A DNA stretch of 64,000 bases from Candidatus Saganbacteria bacterium (GCA_016223245.1 JACRPL010000013.1:1-64000); one strand, 5' to 3'. Counted from the stretch's first letter, positions 20,155 through 28,837 are shown. Made by a program: numbers and translations. The notes: generated from the sequence alone by a model not told the origin.

Positions 20155-21129
20155 ATGGCAACAAAAATAAAAAATATCGCAGTAGTGACTCCTGGAGGCG
20201 ACGCTCCGGGAATGAATGTTGCGATACGCGCGGTCGTCAGATACGCTATATATCATGGCTTGGATGTTTACGGTATCCAAAGAGGCTGGCAGGGACTTAT
20301 CGAAGGCAATATTATAAGCCTTGATCTTAAATCGGTTGGCGGCATTATCAATCGCGGAGGGACTATCCTCCATACCCACAGGAGTTCGGGCTTCAGAAAA
20401 AGATCGCTCCGCAAAACTGCATATCAAAACCTTAAGGCATTTAACATTGATGCAATGGTCGTTATCGGCGGAGACGGGTCGCTTAAAGCTTCCTATGAAT
20501 TTTATAAAGAATATAATTTCCCGATCATAAATGTCCCCGCATCGATCGACAATGATATATACGGAACAGATTACAGCATAGGGTTTGATACTGCTGTCAA
20601 CACAGCGGTTGAAGCGATCGATAAAATAAGAGATACCGCGACATCGCACGAAAGGGCTTTTATAATCGAAGTTATGGGGCGAAATAATGGTTTTATAGCA
20701 CTAGACGTAGGAATGACGGCCGGCGCCGAAGCAATACTTATCCCGGAAATTAAATACGATCTTGCTGCCATTGCAAAAAGATTGCTCCTCGGCCAGCAGA
20801 GAGGGAAGACAAGTTTTATTATTGTTGTTGCGGAAGGGGCGGGACATGCGCCCGATATCGCAAAACTTATCCAAAAGAAGACAAAGCTCGATGTAAGGGT
20901 AAGTATTTTGGGCCATATGCAAAGAGGCGGATCTCCAACAGCGCTATCAAGAGAAGCCGCCTGCAAACTTGGCTCAAAAGCTGTTGAACTTCTGCTTCAA
21001 GGCAAAAAAGCTATGATGGTAGGGATCATATCAGATAAGGTCGTATCGCATAGCGCCAAAGAAATAATAGCCAAGAAAAAGAAAATAGATATCGAGGCCT
21101 ATAAACTAGCCGAAATTCTTTCCTCATGA
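20155..21129 (+). CDS. pfkA: 6-phosphofructokinase, ATP-type
   Basis: Protein of 324 residues, standard bacterial length. Motifs: TPGGDAPGMNVAIRAVVR, VIGGDGSLKA (about 104-111, Gly in the position that marks ATP-dependent enzymes), VPASIDNDIYGTDYSIGFDTAVNTAVEAIDKIRDTA and VEVMGRNNGF-like EVMGRNNGFIAL. Phosphorylates fructose 6-phosphate. The Ser in ASIDND replaces the usual Gly/Thr, so donor preference is inferred. Probably leaderless. A second phosphofructokinase of different type lies at 21407. Confidence 0.93.
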   Translation: MATKIKNIAVVTPGGDAPGMNVAIRAVVRYAIYHGLDVYGIQRGWQGLIEGNIISLDLKSVGGIINRGGTILHTHRSSGFRKRSLRKTAYQNLKAFNIDAMVVIGGDGSLKASYEFYKEYNFPIINVPASIDNDIYGTDYSIGFDTAVNTAVEAIDKIRDTATSHERAFIIEVMGRNNGFIALDVGMTAGAEAILIPEIKYDLAAIAKRLLLGQQRGKTSFIIVVAEGAGHAPDIAKLIQKKTKLDVRVSILGHMQRGGSPTALSREAACKLGSKAVELLLQGKKAMMVGIISDKVVSHSAKEIIAKKKKIDIEAYKLAEILSS

Positions 21130-21240
21130 AACTTTTTGGATCTGCATTACCGGGGGCATTTTCGATCTGGGAAAAATCATTGCCCTGCATTGAAATACAA
21201 GCATCGCGCGGCCCATATTGCACATGAAGCCTATTATAGT

Positions 21241-21340
21241 GAACCCTGCCTGCCGGCAGGCACGGCTCGCGGTTCCTAAAAACTACGAGGAAACCGCGAC
21301 GCTTGTCCCGATTCCCACATCGGGATTTAGTCGCTGGTTT
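21241..21340. repeat. Pair of family A palindromic elements between pfk genes
   Basis: First copy: GAACC (21241) and GGTTC (21271) enclose the perfect palindrome GCCTGCCGGCAGGC at 21248-21261, identical to that at 2836-2849. Second copy: left arm AAACCGCGAC (21291-21300), right arm GTCGC-T-GGTTT (21330-21340), with an inner CCCGAT/ATCGGG hairpin. The unpaired T next to GGTTT repeats the bulge seen in other copies. The surrounding 277-base gap (21130-21406) has no gene. Confidence 0.8.
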
Positions 21341-21406
21341 TTGAGTTGCTAACCAGGTTTGCCGGCATGATGCAATAATATCGTTAATCGAAAGAAGAAA
21401 TTTCAC

Positions 21407-22615
21407 TCAATAGAAATCAACAGAGTTGCGCATTTTGAAAAGTTGATGGTCTTCGGGTACGAACTTCCCGCCGTGAACCTCTGTTAGATCGTTTGGAACA
21501 ATATTTTCTCCCGCAAGGCCAGGGTATACGCCAAAATTTCCGGATTTCATATAATCGAATATCGCATCGCCAAATCTTAGGCCTAATATCCTGTCTGATA
21601 CATGCGCGATACCGCCGCGAATGGCGTGGCCGCAATTTTGAAGCCTGAAATCTGTGCCTTTGATATGCTTTTGGAATATGCCGTAGAAATATTCGCCAAT
21701 TCCGCCCAATTGTTCATTGCCGAAAGAATCCTTTTTCTTTGGAAGATCAAAGATCGCTTTGACTATAGCAAACTTTGGATCGGCAATAACTTCGTCTAAA
21801 AGTTTCTTATTGCTGTCATTGATCTCTTTAGGAAACCTGGTATCAAATATTCGAGCGCCTTCGGATACTACAACAACGCAATATTTTTGGAATGCCATCG
21901 CGTGCTCGACTTTTTTAATAACTTCTCTTAGATCAACTGTTTCTTCGGGAAGAATTACTACATCGGCGCCGCCGGCGATACCCGCGTGAAGCGCTACCCA
22001 TCCGGCATGGCGTCCCATAACTTCAACTATGAAACATCGATTGTGTGAACGAGAAGTTGTAATAATGTTTTCGATAAAGTGGACGCTTTCAATTACAGCC
22101 GAATCGAATCCGTATGTGCGCTCGGTTCCAAAAACATCGTTATCCATTGTCTTTGGCGCGCCAAACATTGGGAATGTGAATTGTTTGCCCATTTTGCCGG
22201 CGGCTCCCAAGGTATCGTCTCCACCAAGAACAACCAAACAATCCATTCCAAGCTTCTTCAAATTCTCGATCGCTTTTTCCGGTGCCTTCTTCTCAATATT
22301 TTCTTTAGAGAATAAATTTGTTCGAGATGATTTAATAATTGTCCCAGCGACTTTAAAGCTATCTTTTAGATCGACTGTCGAAAGTTTTTGGAGGATCTTG
22401 TCTTTTTCGGTTTCAGGATCGCGAGTTAGAGATTCCCAACCTTCGAGCAGACCCCAAAGTTCGATCTTTTCATCAGCCGGAAGGGCAGCGTTTGCAAGAT
22501 TTATGCGTCGAAGCAAACCATAAATTACCGCGTTATGACCCGCGCAATCGCCTCCACCTGTTAGTATCCCGATCTTTCTGATATTTATTTCTTTCCCTTG
22601 AAATTTTACTTTCAT
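21407..22615 (-). CDS. Phosphofructokinase, PPi-type active site
   Basis: Protein of 402 residues. It starts KIGILTGGGDCAGHNAVIYGLLRR and carries VLGGDDTLGAAGKMG (GGDD at 131-134) and FGAPKTMDNDVFGTERTYGFDSAV (PKTMDND at 154-160), followed by EVMGRHAGWVALHAG. Asp in GGDD and Lys in PKTMDND are the residues that in characterised enzymes block ATP and allow pyrophosphate as donor. So this is likely a reversible PPi-dependent enzyme, or one of mixed specificity. It is at the end of a deaD-tpiA-fba series on the minus strand. A Shine-Dalgarno (GAGAGG) precedes the ATG. Confidence 0.88.
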   Translation of the reverse strand: MKVKFQGKEINIRKIGILTGGGDCAGHNAVIYGLLRRINLANAALPADEKIELWGLLEGWESLTRDPETEKDKILQKLSTVDLKDSFKVAGTIIKSSRTNLFSKENIEKKAPEKAIENLKKLGMDCLVVLGGDDTLGAAGKMGKQFTFPMFGAPKTMDNDVFGTERTYGFDSAVIESVHFIENIITTSRSHNRCFIVEVMGRHAGWVALHAGIAGGADVVILPEETVDLREVIKKVEHAMAFQKYCVVVVSEGARIFDTRFPKEINDSNKKLLDEVIADPKFAIVKAIFDLPKKKDSFGNEQLGGIGEYFYGIFQKHIKGTDFRLQNCGHAIRGGIAHVSDRILGLRFGDAIFDYMKSGNFGVYPGLAGENIVPNDLTEVHGGKFVPEDHQLFKMRNSVDFY

Positions 22616-22643
22616 CTGTTTTTCCTCTCTTTCTTTCGATATT

Positions 22644-22708
22644 AACTCACCCCCACCGACTTCGTCGGTTTCCCCCTCTCTTAATAAGAGAGGGGGTTAA
22701 GGTGAGTT
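22644..22708. repeat. Family B palindromic element between fba and PPi-pfk
   Basis: AACTCACCCCC and GGTGAGTT ends enclose two hairpins: CCGAC/GTCGG around TTC, and CCCCCTCTCTT/AAGAGAGGGGG around AAT-like bases. It could also act as a transcription terminator or mRNA-end stabiliser between the two genes. Confidence 0.85.
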
Positions 22709-22710
22709 AG

Positions 22711-23694
22711 CTACTTTGCTTTGCCAGCAGATCCCAATACGTTAGTATTTTTTGCAATAATTAATTTCTTCAATTCTTCTCTTGCTGGGCCCAAGTATTT
22801 GCGAGGATCGAATTCTCCTGGTTGTTCCGCAAACACTTTTCTGATTATCGCAGTCATGACCAAACGGCCGTCGCTGTCGATGTTAATTTTGCATACTGCC
22901 GATTTTGCTGCGCGTCTTAGCTGTTCTTCGGGAATACCGACTGCATTGTCCATCTTGCCGCCGTATTTGTTTATCATTTGGACATATTCTTGCACAACCG
23001 ATGATGCGCCGTGAAGAACTATCGGGAATCCCGGAAGTCTTTTTTCTACTTCTTCCAAAATATCAAAACGGAGCGGAGGAACCGCTTCTCCAGGCTTAAC
23101 TTTGAACTTGAAAGCTCCATGAGATGTACCGATCGAGATCGCAAGTGAATCAACGCCTGTTCTCTTAACAAAGTCTTCAACTTGGTCGGGCTGTGTGTAT
23201 GTGTGCTTTTCGGCCGATACTTCATCTTCAATACCCGCCAAAACTCCAAGCTCGCCTTCCACTGTAACATCAAATTTACGCGCATATTCTACAACTTGTT
23301 TTGTTACTTCGATATTTTTTTCATAAGGGTGGTGGGATCCGTCGATCATGACAGACGAGAAACCATAATCGATACATGATTTACATAGTTCAAAGGTATC
23401 GCCGTGGTCCAAGTGAAGGCAGATCGGGATATTGCTCTTCAATTCTTTGCGGACCATTTCAACCGCTCCTTGGGCCATATATCTTAATAGTGTCTGGTTC
23501 GCGTACTTTCTGGCGCCGGATGAAACCTGGATAATAACAGGGGATTTGCTTTCGGCACAGCCCATAATAATTGCCTGCAGCTGTTCCATATTATTGAAAT
23601 TGTAAGCGGGTATCGCGTACTTTCCCTCCATAGCTTTCGTAAACATTTCCCTCGTGTTAACTAACCCTAACGTTTCATACAACTTCTGCGCCAT
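22711..23694 (-). CDS. fba: Fructose-bisphosphate aldolase, class II
   Basis: Protein of 327 residues. Zinc-dependent aldolase motifs: IPICLHLDHGDTFELCKSCIDYGFSSVMIDGSHHPYEKNI, VEGELGVLAGIEDEV with a metal Glu, IGTSHGAFKF and PIVLHGASSV. Cleaves fructose 1,6-bisphosphate to two triose phosphates. It begins 4 bases after the tpiA stop, so the two are co-translated. The Shine-Dalgarno GAGGGGG overlaps the tpiA end. Confidence 0.96.
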   Translation of the reverse strand: MAQKLYETLGLVNTREMFTKAMEGKYAIPAYNFNNMEQLQAIIMGCAESKSPVIIQVSSGARKYANQTLLRYMAQGAVEMVRKELKSNIPICLHLDHGDTFELCKSCIDYGFSSVMIDGSHHPYEKNIEVTKQVVEYARKFDVTVEGELGVLAGIEDEVSAEKHTYTQPDQVEDFVKRTGVDSLAISIGTSHGAFKFKVKPGEAVPPLRFDILEEVEKRLPGFPIVLHGASSVVQEYVQMINKYGGKMDNAVGIPEEQLRRAAKSAVCKINIDSDGRLVMTAIIRKVFAEQPGEFDPRKYLGPAREELKKLIIAKNTNVLGSAGKAK

Positions 23695-23698
23695 TTTT

Positions 23699-24448
23699 TT
23701 ACCCCCTCACAATTTTTGCGAATACATCGGCCTTAAGAGACGCCCCGCCGACGAGTCCACCGTCAATATCACCTTGTGCCATAAGATCTTTAATATTTTC
23801 AGGAGTGACCGATCCGCCGTAAAGGATGCGAACGGTATCAGATATTGACTTATCATAAAGGTCAGTTACAAGCTTTCTTATAAACGCATGAACTTCTTGA
23901 GCTTGTTCTTTTGATGCGGTCTTTCCGGTCCCGATCGCCCATACTGGTTCGTAAGCGATAACTAATGTCTGGCAGCTAGCAACTGGCAAGCCTTGAAGGG
24001 CGCCGGTTACTTGCTTTTTAATAACATCAAAGGTTACGTTTTTTTCTCTTTCAGCTAATGTTTCACCGACACAAACGATCGGTTTAAGGCAATGTTTAAG
24101 TGCGGTATTTAATTTCTTGTTGACTGTTTCATCTATTTCTCCGAAAAATTGTCTTCGTTCGGAGTGGCCGATGAGAACACAGCTCGCGCCGACTGATTTA
24201 AGCATTTGGGCTGAAACCTGGCCAGTGAAAGCGCCTTTCTCTTCCCAAAAAAGATCTTGTCCGCCGACCATAATTTCCGAATCGCGCAATACATCGGATA
24301 CAGATGAGAGCGCTGTAAATGGAGGGCATACGAGAATATCTTTATCTGTTACTTTTCCTACGAGTTTGTTGAGATCTGCGGCTAATTGGACCGATTCCTG
24401 AAGTATAGTGTTCATTTTCCAGTTTCCCGCTAGCAGTGGTTTTCTCAT
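23699..24448 (-). CDS. tpiA: Triosephosphate isomerase
   Basis: Protein of 249 residues, normal length. Motifs: GNWKMN near the start (active Lys), CVLIGHSERRQFFGE (catalytic His), the active Glu in VIAYEPVWAIGTGKTAS and the phosphate-binding LYGGSVTPENI and GGLVGGASLK. Interconverts the two triose phosphates made by the neighbouring aldolase. GGAGA precedes the ATG by about 7 bases. It follows the helicase gene by 12 bases on the same strand. Confidence 0.97.
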   Translation of the reverse strand: MRKPLLAGNWKMNTILQESVQLAADLNKLVGKVTDKDILVCPPFTALSSVSDVLRDSEIMVGGQDLFWEEKGAFTGQVSAQMLKSVGASCVLIGHSERRQFFGEIDETVNKKLNTALKHCLKPIVCVGETLAEREKNVTFDVIKKQVTGALQGLPVASCQTLVIAYEPVWAIGTGKTASKEQAQEVHAFIRKLVTDLYDKSISDTVRILYGGSVTPENIKDLMAQGDIDGGLVGGASLKADVFAKIVRG

Positions 24449-24460
24449 TAATTATCTCCT

Positions 24461-25669
24461 TTATCTTCTTCTTCGCGGGGAGCGGAATCTGTAATGGGGC
24501 TTGTTTGCGGCCGAGGCGGAGCCGAAAAATCCTGTAGAATGGAATTCGGGATGTTGCGAGATAGGGAGGGCGTTCCTGATCAATCTTTCGATATTTTTGA
24601 CCTCTCCGCGCTGGTCGGGCGTTGCGAAAGATATTGCGCGGCCTTCGTGGCCGGCCCTGGCTGTCCGGCCGATCCTGTGGACATAATTTTCGGGATCATC
24701 CGGAAGGTCGTAATTTACCACGAGCTCGATCCCTTTGACATCTATGCCCCGCGCCGCGATATCAGTCGCGACAAGTATCCTGTATTTCCCGGTCTTAAAA
24801 CCTTCAAGCGCTTCGCGCCGCTGGCTCAAGGACCTGTTTGAATGTATCTCGGCTGATGAAAACCCCGCAGTCCTTAGGCCGGAGGTTATGACCGATGCGG
24901 CCCGTTTTGTCCTTGAGAAAATTAGGACGGTCCCGCGATACTGCTCCAAAAGCTTGATTAACAGCTTCGGTTTTTCTTCTTTTTTGATAATGAACAATTC
25001 CTGCGTGACTTTTTCAGCGGCGGTGCCCGAACGGGCAATTTCAACGCTTATCGGGAGTTTCATATGGGAAGTTGCGATCTTAACGATCTTTTCGGGGATC
25101 GTGGCCGAAAAAAGCATTGTTTGGCGTTCTCTTTGCAGCTGCGCTAATATCTTTTCAATTTGCGGAGCAAACCCCATATCAAGCATCCTATCGGCTTCAT
25201 CCAAAACAAGGATCGAAACATTGTCCAGCCTAAGTATTTTTTGGTTTAAATGGTCGAGAAGCCTTCCCGGCGTTGCGATTATTACTCGGGGATTCCTGCG
25301 CAATGAATTGATCTGGTGGTACATTGACGCGCCGCCGATCAATACGGCTGTCTTCATGCCGAATGGATAGCAAAGCTTGTAAATTGTTTCTTCAACCTGT
25401 ATTGCAAGCTCCCTAGTAGGGACAAGTACCAGTCCGCGAGAGAGGTTTTGGGAAAGCCTTTGGATCATCGGGATGCCGAAAGCAAGCGTCTTGCCAGTCC
25501 CTGTTTGTGCTATACCTATAATGTCGTTGCCTTCGACGGCGATAGGTATTGCTTTATGCTGGATCGGTGTTGGGACAGAAAACTTCATCCGCTCCAGGAG
25601 TTCTAGTATCTTTGGGGAAATGCCTAAGCCATAAAAAGAGCTTCCATTTGCTTGATTCTGCATGTTCAT
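24461..25669 (-). CDS. DEAD-box RNA helicase
   Basis: Protein of 402 residues with all core motifs: Q motif (FSVPTPIQHKAIP), I AQTGTGKT, Ia PTRELAIQ, II VLDEADRMLDMGF, III SAT, IV-VI (ATDIAARGIDV, HRIGRTARAG). A short basic tail (RFRSPRRRR) follows, as in RhlE-type helicases. Likely remodels rRNA or mRNA. The start is predicted to be leaderless: on the minus strand TGGTATAAT ends 6 bases before the ATG. It is the first gene of a series with tpiA and fba. Confidence 0.93.
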   Translation of the reverse strand: MNMQNQANGSSFYGLGISPKILELLERMKFSVPTPIQHKAIPIAVEGNDIIGIAQTGTGKTLAFGIPMIQRLSQNLSRGLVLVPTRELAIQVEETIYKLCYPFGMKTAVLIGGASMYHQINSLRRNPRVIIATPGRLLDHLNQKILRLDNVSILVLDEADRMLDMGFAPQIEKILAQLQRERQTMLFSATIPEKIVKIATSHMKLPISVEIARSGTAAEKVTQELFIIKKEEKPKLLIKLLEQYRGTVLIFSRTKRAASVITSGLRTAGFSSAEIHSNRSLSQRREALEGFKTGKYRILVATDIAARGIDVKGIELVVNYDLPDDPENYVHRIGRTARAGHEGRAISFATPDQRGEVKNIERLIRNALPISQHPEFHSTGFFGSASAANKPHYRFRSPRRRR

Positions 25670-25675
25670 CTATGT

Positions 25676-25684
25676 ATTATACCA
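25676..25684 (-). promoter_or_regulatory. Extended -10 for leaderless helicase transcript
   Basis: On the minus strand TG-G-TATAAT occupies 25684-25676 and ends 6 bases before ATG 25669. The plus strand over the same bases reads TATTAT, so a divergent promoter for the metallopeptidase gene may overlap it. Confidence 0.6.
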
Positions 25685-26226
25685 TGAAAATGGAAGATGC
25701 TTGCCTAATATTGCGTTCGTACAGAAAGACTATCTCAATCGAGATAACTCAAGATGCCGATCTTTTGGTCAGGGCGCCCCACAGGATACCGAAGACAATT
25801 ATCAACGAATTCATTTCGAAGAAGAGTGCATGGATCGAAAAGAAGAAGCAATTGGTGCGAGAGCGGCAGAAAAATGCAATATCCAAGGATATGGTCGATG
25901 TTGTAGCGTTGAAGAAGCGAGCACGCTATATAATAGAGGAGCGGCTCAATTATTATGTAGGGAAGCATGGTTTCAGGTTTAATGGATTTAAGATAACTAG
26001 TGCGCGATCGAGATTTGGATCGTGCACTGCGAAAGGCGATCTCAATTTTAGCTGGCGATTGATCTTGTTTTCCCCGGAAGTAATGGATTATGTGGTTATT
26101 CATGAGTTAACGCATTTGATCGAATTCAATCATTCGAAAAGATTTTGGGCGAAGGTTGAGGAGTTCATGCCGGAGTTTCGCTTGCATAAAAAGTGGCTAC
26201 GGGAGAATAGTTATATTATTCGATAG
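25684..26226 (+). CDS. YgjP/WSS1-like zinc metallopeptidase (DUF45)
   Basis: Protein of 180 residues. The zinc site HELTHLIEFNHSKRFW (HExxH plus a downstream His) lies near the C-terminus, and SARSRFGSCTAKGDLNFSWRLILFSPEVMDYVVIHELTHL is the typical YgjP block. Often encoded near restriction systems or helicases; substrate unknown. ATG 25684 or 25690 are both plausible. The longer frame to 25549 would lie within the helicase gene and its promoter. No Shine-Dalgarno is visible. Confidence 0.85.
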   Translation: MKMEDACLILRSYRKTISIEITQDADLLVRAPHRIPKTIINEFISKKSAWIEKKKQLVRERQKNAISKDMVDVVALKKRARYIIEERLNYYVGKHGFRFNGFKITSARSRFGSCTAKGDLNFSWRLILFSPEVMDYVVIHELTHLIEFNHSKRFWAKVEEFMPEFRLHKKWLRENSYIIR

Positions 26227-26403
26227 GGGCTGGGTCTATGTTTCTATGTCGCTGTGTCGCTATGTTTTTGGGATATTTCCGCAACCGAATGACGAAAACT
26301 GCAACACTTTTACGCTAATCCACCTATTTAGCTGGTATGATAATTGCTGGATGATAGTAGTATAATTAATTATCGATTTATTGACAAAAGAGGAGAATAA
26401 AAA

Positions 26404-26928
26404 ATGGAAAAGCATAACGAGACTCATATTGCATTATTTAGAGGGAAAGGAATAAGGAAAGCTATTCATAACAATGAATGGTGGTTTTCTGTGACAGACA
26501 TATGTGCGGCATTAACTGAAAGTGTTGACGCTGGAGCATACTGGCGAAAACTTAAACAGAGATTGAGTGAAGAGGGAAGTGAAGTCGTGACAAATTGTCA
26601 CGGGTTAAAACTAGAAGCACCTGATGGAAAAATGCGTGAAACCGACTGCTCCAACACAGAAGGTGTTTTTCGCATTATCCAATCAATACCTTTGAATGAC
26701 TTGGAGCAGATATTTTCAATGCTTGGCGAGGCGGCGACGACCGAGATCGCGCGCAATAAAGATGCGCGAGGTTATCATGAAAATAAGAAAGTTGCGAATG
26801 AAGGCGGGCAGGTTGCGGGAAAAGCGAGAAAAGATCTTGAAAAACGAAGTGGTAAGAAAGTTATTACTAAGGAAAACTATTTAGGGCTTGATACATATAA
26901 CAAACTGAGGCGTATTGATGGGAACTAA
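26404..26928 (+). CDS. BRO-N domain protein (DinD-like)
   Basis: Protein of 174 residues. The N-terminal BRO-N domain shows RKAIHNNEWWFSVTDICAALTES and YWRKLKQRLSEEGSEVVTNCHGLKL; a helical tail (DLEQIFSMLGEAATTEIARNKDARGYHENKKVANEGGQVAG) matches the end of DNA-damage-inducible protein D-like proteins. Function unknown; BRO-N is a DNA-binding domain common in phage and mobile genes. Here a Shine-Dalgarno AGGAG (26391-26395) is present with TATAAT at 26361-26366, so it is a leadered gene. The 177-base gap upstream holds only this promoter and a TATGTCGCTGTGTCGC-type repeat. Confidence 0.75.
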   Translation: MEKHNETHIALFRGKGIRKAIHNNEWWFSVTDICAALTESVDAGAYWRKLKQRLSEEGSEVVTNCHGLKLEAPDGKMRETDCSNTEGVFRIIQSIPLNDLEQIFSMLGEAATTEIARNKDARGYHENKKVANEGGQVAGKARKDLEKRSGKKVITKENYLGLDTYNKLRRIDGN

Positions 26929-27005
26929 TCAATAGCCCAACCAATTTCGTGACGCCACGAAAATGTGGTCGGAGGTCATGTTGTCCGATGTCTGGTGTCT
27001 TGTAG

Positions 27006-27011
27006 TATAAT
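27006..27011 (+). promoter_or_regulatory. -10 box of leaderless nuclease gene
   Basis: TATAAT (27006-27011) ends 6 bases before ATG 27018; TTGTCC at 26981-26986 could be a weak -35 at 19 bases spacing. No Shine-Dalgarno. Confidence 0.55.
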
Positions 27012-27017
27012 TACGCC

Positions 27018-27779
27018 ATGTCCAAATATTATAATCCAAACCGAACACGAAATATTTTTGATCCGGCATCGGAGGAGCCGTACAAATTGAGCCGGTCAAA
27101 GCTTGAGCAATTCGTAAACTGCCCGCGCTGTTTCTACCTCGATCGCCGACTCGGCATCGGCCAACCACCGGGATTCCCTTTCTCCCTCAATAGCGCCGTT
27201 GACGCGCTTTTAAAAAATGAGTTCGATCACTATCGCCGTGAACATAAACCGCACCCTCTAATGACACAATATAAACTCGATGCTATTCCATACGACCATA
27301 AAGATATCGACATCTGGCGCGATGCGCTCAAAGCCGGCATCTGCCACTACCATAAAGAAACAAACCTAATGATAACAGGCGGGGTGGATGATGTTTGGAT
27401 AAACCCTCAAGAAGAACTAATAATTGTCGACTATAAAAGCACTTCAAAAGACGGACAAATTACCGCCCTCGATCAAGAATGGCAGAACGGCTATAAAAGA
27501 CAAATGGAAATATACCAGTGGCTCTTTAGATGCAATAACTATAAAGTGAACAAAACTGGGTATTTCGTTTATTGTAACGGCGATTCCAAAAAAGAACGCT
27601 TCGACGGACACCTCGTGTTTGATATAACTCTCATTCCTCATATTGGCGACGATTCTTGGGTCGAACACGTGGTGGTAGATGCGAAAAAGTGTCTCATGAG
27701 CGAAACAATACCCGAGGCTAATCTTGAGTGTGATTATTGTCGATATAGTGATGCGTTATTTGGCAATATATCCCGATGA
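27018..27779 (+). CDS. PD-(D/E)XK nuclease, Cas4/RecB-like with four cysteines
   Basis: Protein of 253 residues. Cys35 and Cys38 (NCPRCFYLD) and Cys238 and Cys241 (CDYCRY) match the iron-sulfur cluster layout of Cas4/AddB nucleases. The catalytic core has GGVDDVW (Asp124/125), IVDYKS (Asp138, Lys140) and the RecB motif QMEIY (Gln162, Tyr166). Likely a single-strand DNA exonuclease. No CRISPR or cas gene is adjacent, so it is a stand-alone member. The 3' end overlaps the convergent fic gene by 24 bases. Confidence 0.8.
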   Translation: MSKYYNPNRTRNIFDPASEEPYKLSRSKLEQFVNCPRCFYLDRRLGIGQPPGFPFSLNSAVDALLKNEFDHYRREHKPHPLMTQYKLDAIPYDHKDIDIWRDALKAGICHYHKETNLMITGGVDDVWINPQEELIIVDYKSTSKDGQITALDQEWQNGYKRQMEIYQWLFRCNNYKVNKTGYFVYCNGDSKKERFDGHLVFDITLIPHIGDDSWVEHVVVDAKKCLMSETIPEANLECDYCRYSDALFGNISR

Positions 27780-28811
27780 AGGACCTTTGCCAACTTGCTT
27801 GATCATGCCAAGTTTCTTCAATTTTTGCAGCTGTAGCTGAGCGGTTCTTTTTGGAGTACTAAGTATATCAGCCGCATCACTCGCAGTGATCCTGCCAACT
27901 TGATCCATAAAGTCTAAAATCATAAGTTGATTTCCATCCAAGTAGACTTTTGATCCGATATCGGGCCGTACTTTTTTCAATGATAATACAACGATTTTAT
28001 TTTTAACATCGTCGATCTCTTCCTTAAAACCTTTAACAAAGTATTCCAGCCAAGAAGTAAAATCGCGTTGCCTTTCTTTGTAGTTTTCCCCGATATTGAT
28101 GGCTTTATAATATTCCTGGCGATCGCGATTATAATAATCTTCCAGCGCAAATAAATGACGGAAATCATAGCCCCTGCTATATAGAATAAGAGTTGCAAGA
28201 GCCCGAGCTGTTCGGCCATTACCATCGTTGAAAGGATGGATCGCGGCAATTTCCTGATGGGCTATCCCGGCTGTTATCACAGGATTGATCCCTTCTTTCT
28301 CACTTTGTTGAAGCCACTTTATTAGATCGTTGCACAATCCAACAACCTTTCTTGCTTCCGGCCCCGTATATACAATTTTCTCGGGCTGGCCAAAACTTCG
28401 GCGTACAACAAAGATCGGGCCTTTTCTATAATTACCGGAATGTTGTTTGGCTAAAGTTCGATCGGTCACCAGCTTGTGAATATTGAGCAGAATCTTATCT
28501 GTGATCAGCTGTTTTCCCTGAACGATCTTTTCGATATATCGTAAAGCACTTATATAATTCTGCACTTCAAATATGTCGCGGTCGGAAGCGCCAACTTTCT
28601 TCTTGGCCAGAACCGCTTCAACATCGCGGACTCCCAGCCGATTCCCTTCGATCGCAGTCGAACTATGCGTCATCCTCACCAGTGCCTGGCGTCGAAGCCG
28701 CAGCTCCTGCTTGGGTAAGATCTTGGCGCGATCGATGACCGCTTTGGCCTCGGCGATCGCAATAAGCATTTTCACTATATTGTTCGTTAGTTTATATTTC
28801 GGGGCAAACAT
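27756..28811 (-). CDS. Fic-domain protein, class II, with winged-helix tail
   Basis: Protein of 351 residues. Catalytic motif HPFNDGNGRTAR at 192-203. The autoinhibitory motif STAIEG (residues 51-56, S/T-x-x-x-E-G/N) lies N-terminal, which defines class II Fic proteins. The C-terminal ~75 residues (ITASDAADILSTPKRTAQLQLQKLKKLG) form a winged helix-turn-helix. Fic enzymes AMPylate target proteins; the DNA-binding tail suggests autoregulation. Upstream are a TGATATAAT leaderless promoter and four 11-bp repeats (28838-28881) that include the -35 region. Confidence 0.92.
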   Translation of the reverse strand: MFAPKYKLTNNIVKMLIAIAEAKAVIDRAKILPKQELRLRRQALVRMTHSSTAIEGNRLGVRDVEAVLAKKKVGASDRDIFEVQNYISALRYIEKIVQGKQLITDKILLNIHKLVTDRTLAKQHSGNYRKGPIFVVRRSFGQPEKIVYTGPEARKVVGLCNDLIKWLQQSEKEGINPVITAGIAHQEIAAIHPFNDGNGRTARALATLILYSRGYDFRHLFALEDYYNRDRQEYYKAINIGENYKERQRDFTSWLEYFVKGFKEEIDDVKNKIVVLSLKKVRPDIGSKVYLDGNQLMILDFMDQVGRITASDAADILSTPKRTAQLQLQKLKKLGMIKQVGKGPSSGYIAK

Positions 28812-28817
28812 AGCTAT

Positions 28818-28826
28818 ATTATATCA
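28818..28826 (-). promoter_or_regulatory. Extended -10 for leaderless fic transcript
   Basis: Minus strand TG-A-TATAAT (28826-28818) ends 6 bases before ATG 28811. TTGCGC lies 18 bases upstream of the TATAAT and belongs to the first of the 11-bp repeats. Confidence 0.7.
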
Positions 28827-28837
28827 AAAACATATAT

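Noticed and set aside
20085-20156. Longer N-terminus for the PLP enzyme starting at 20156
   Set aside because: It would cover the divergent pfkA start and promoter, and the extra residues do not match the family.
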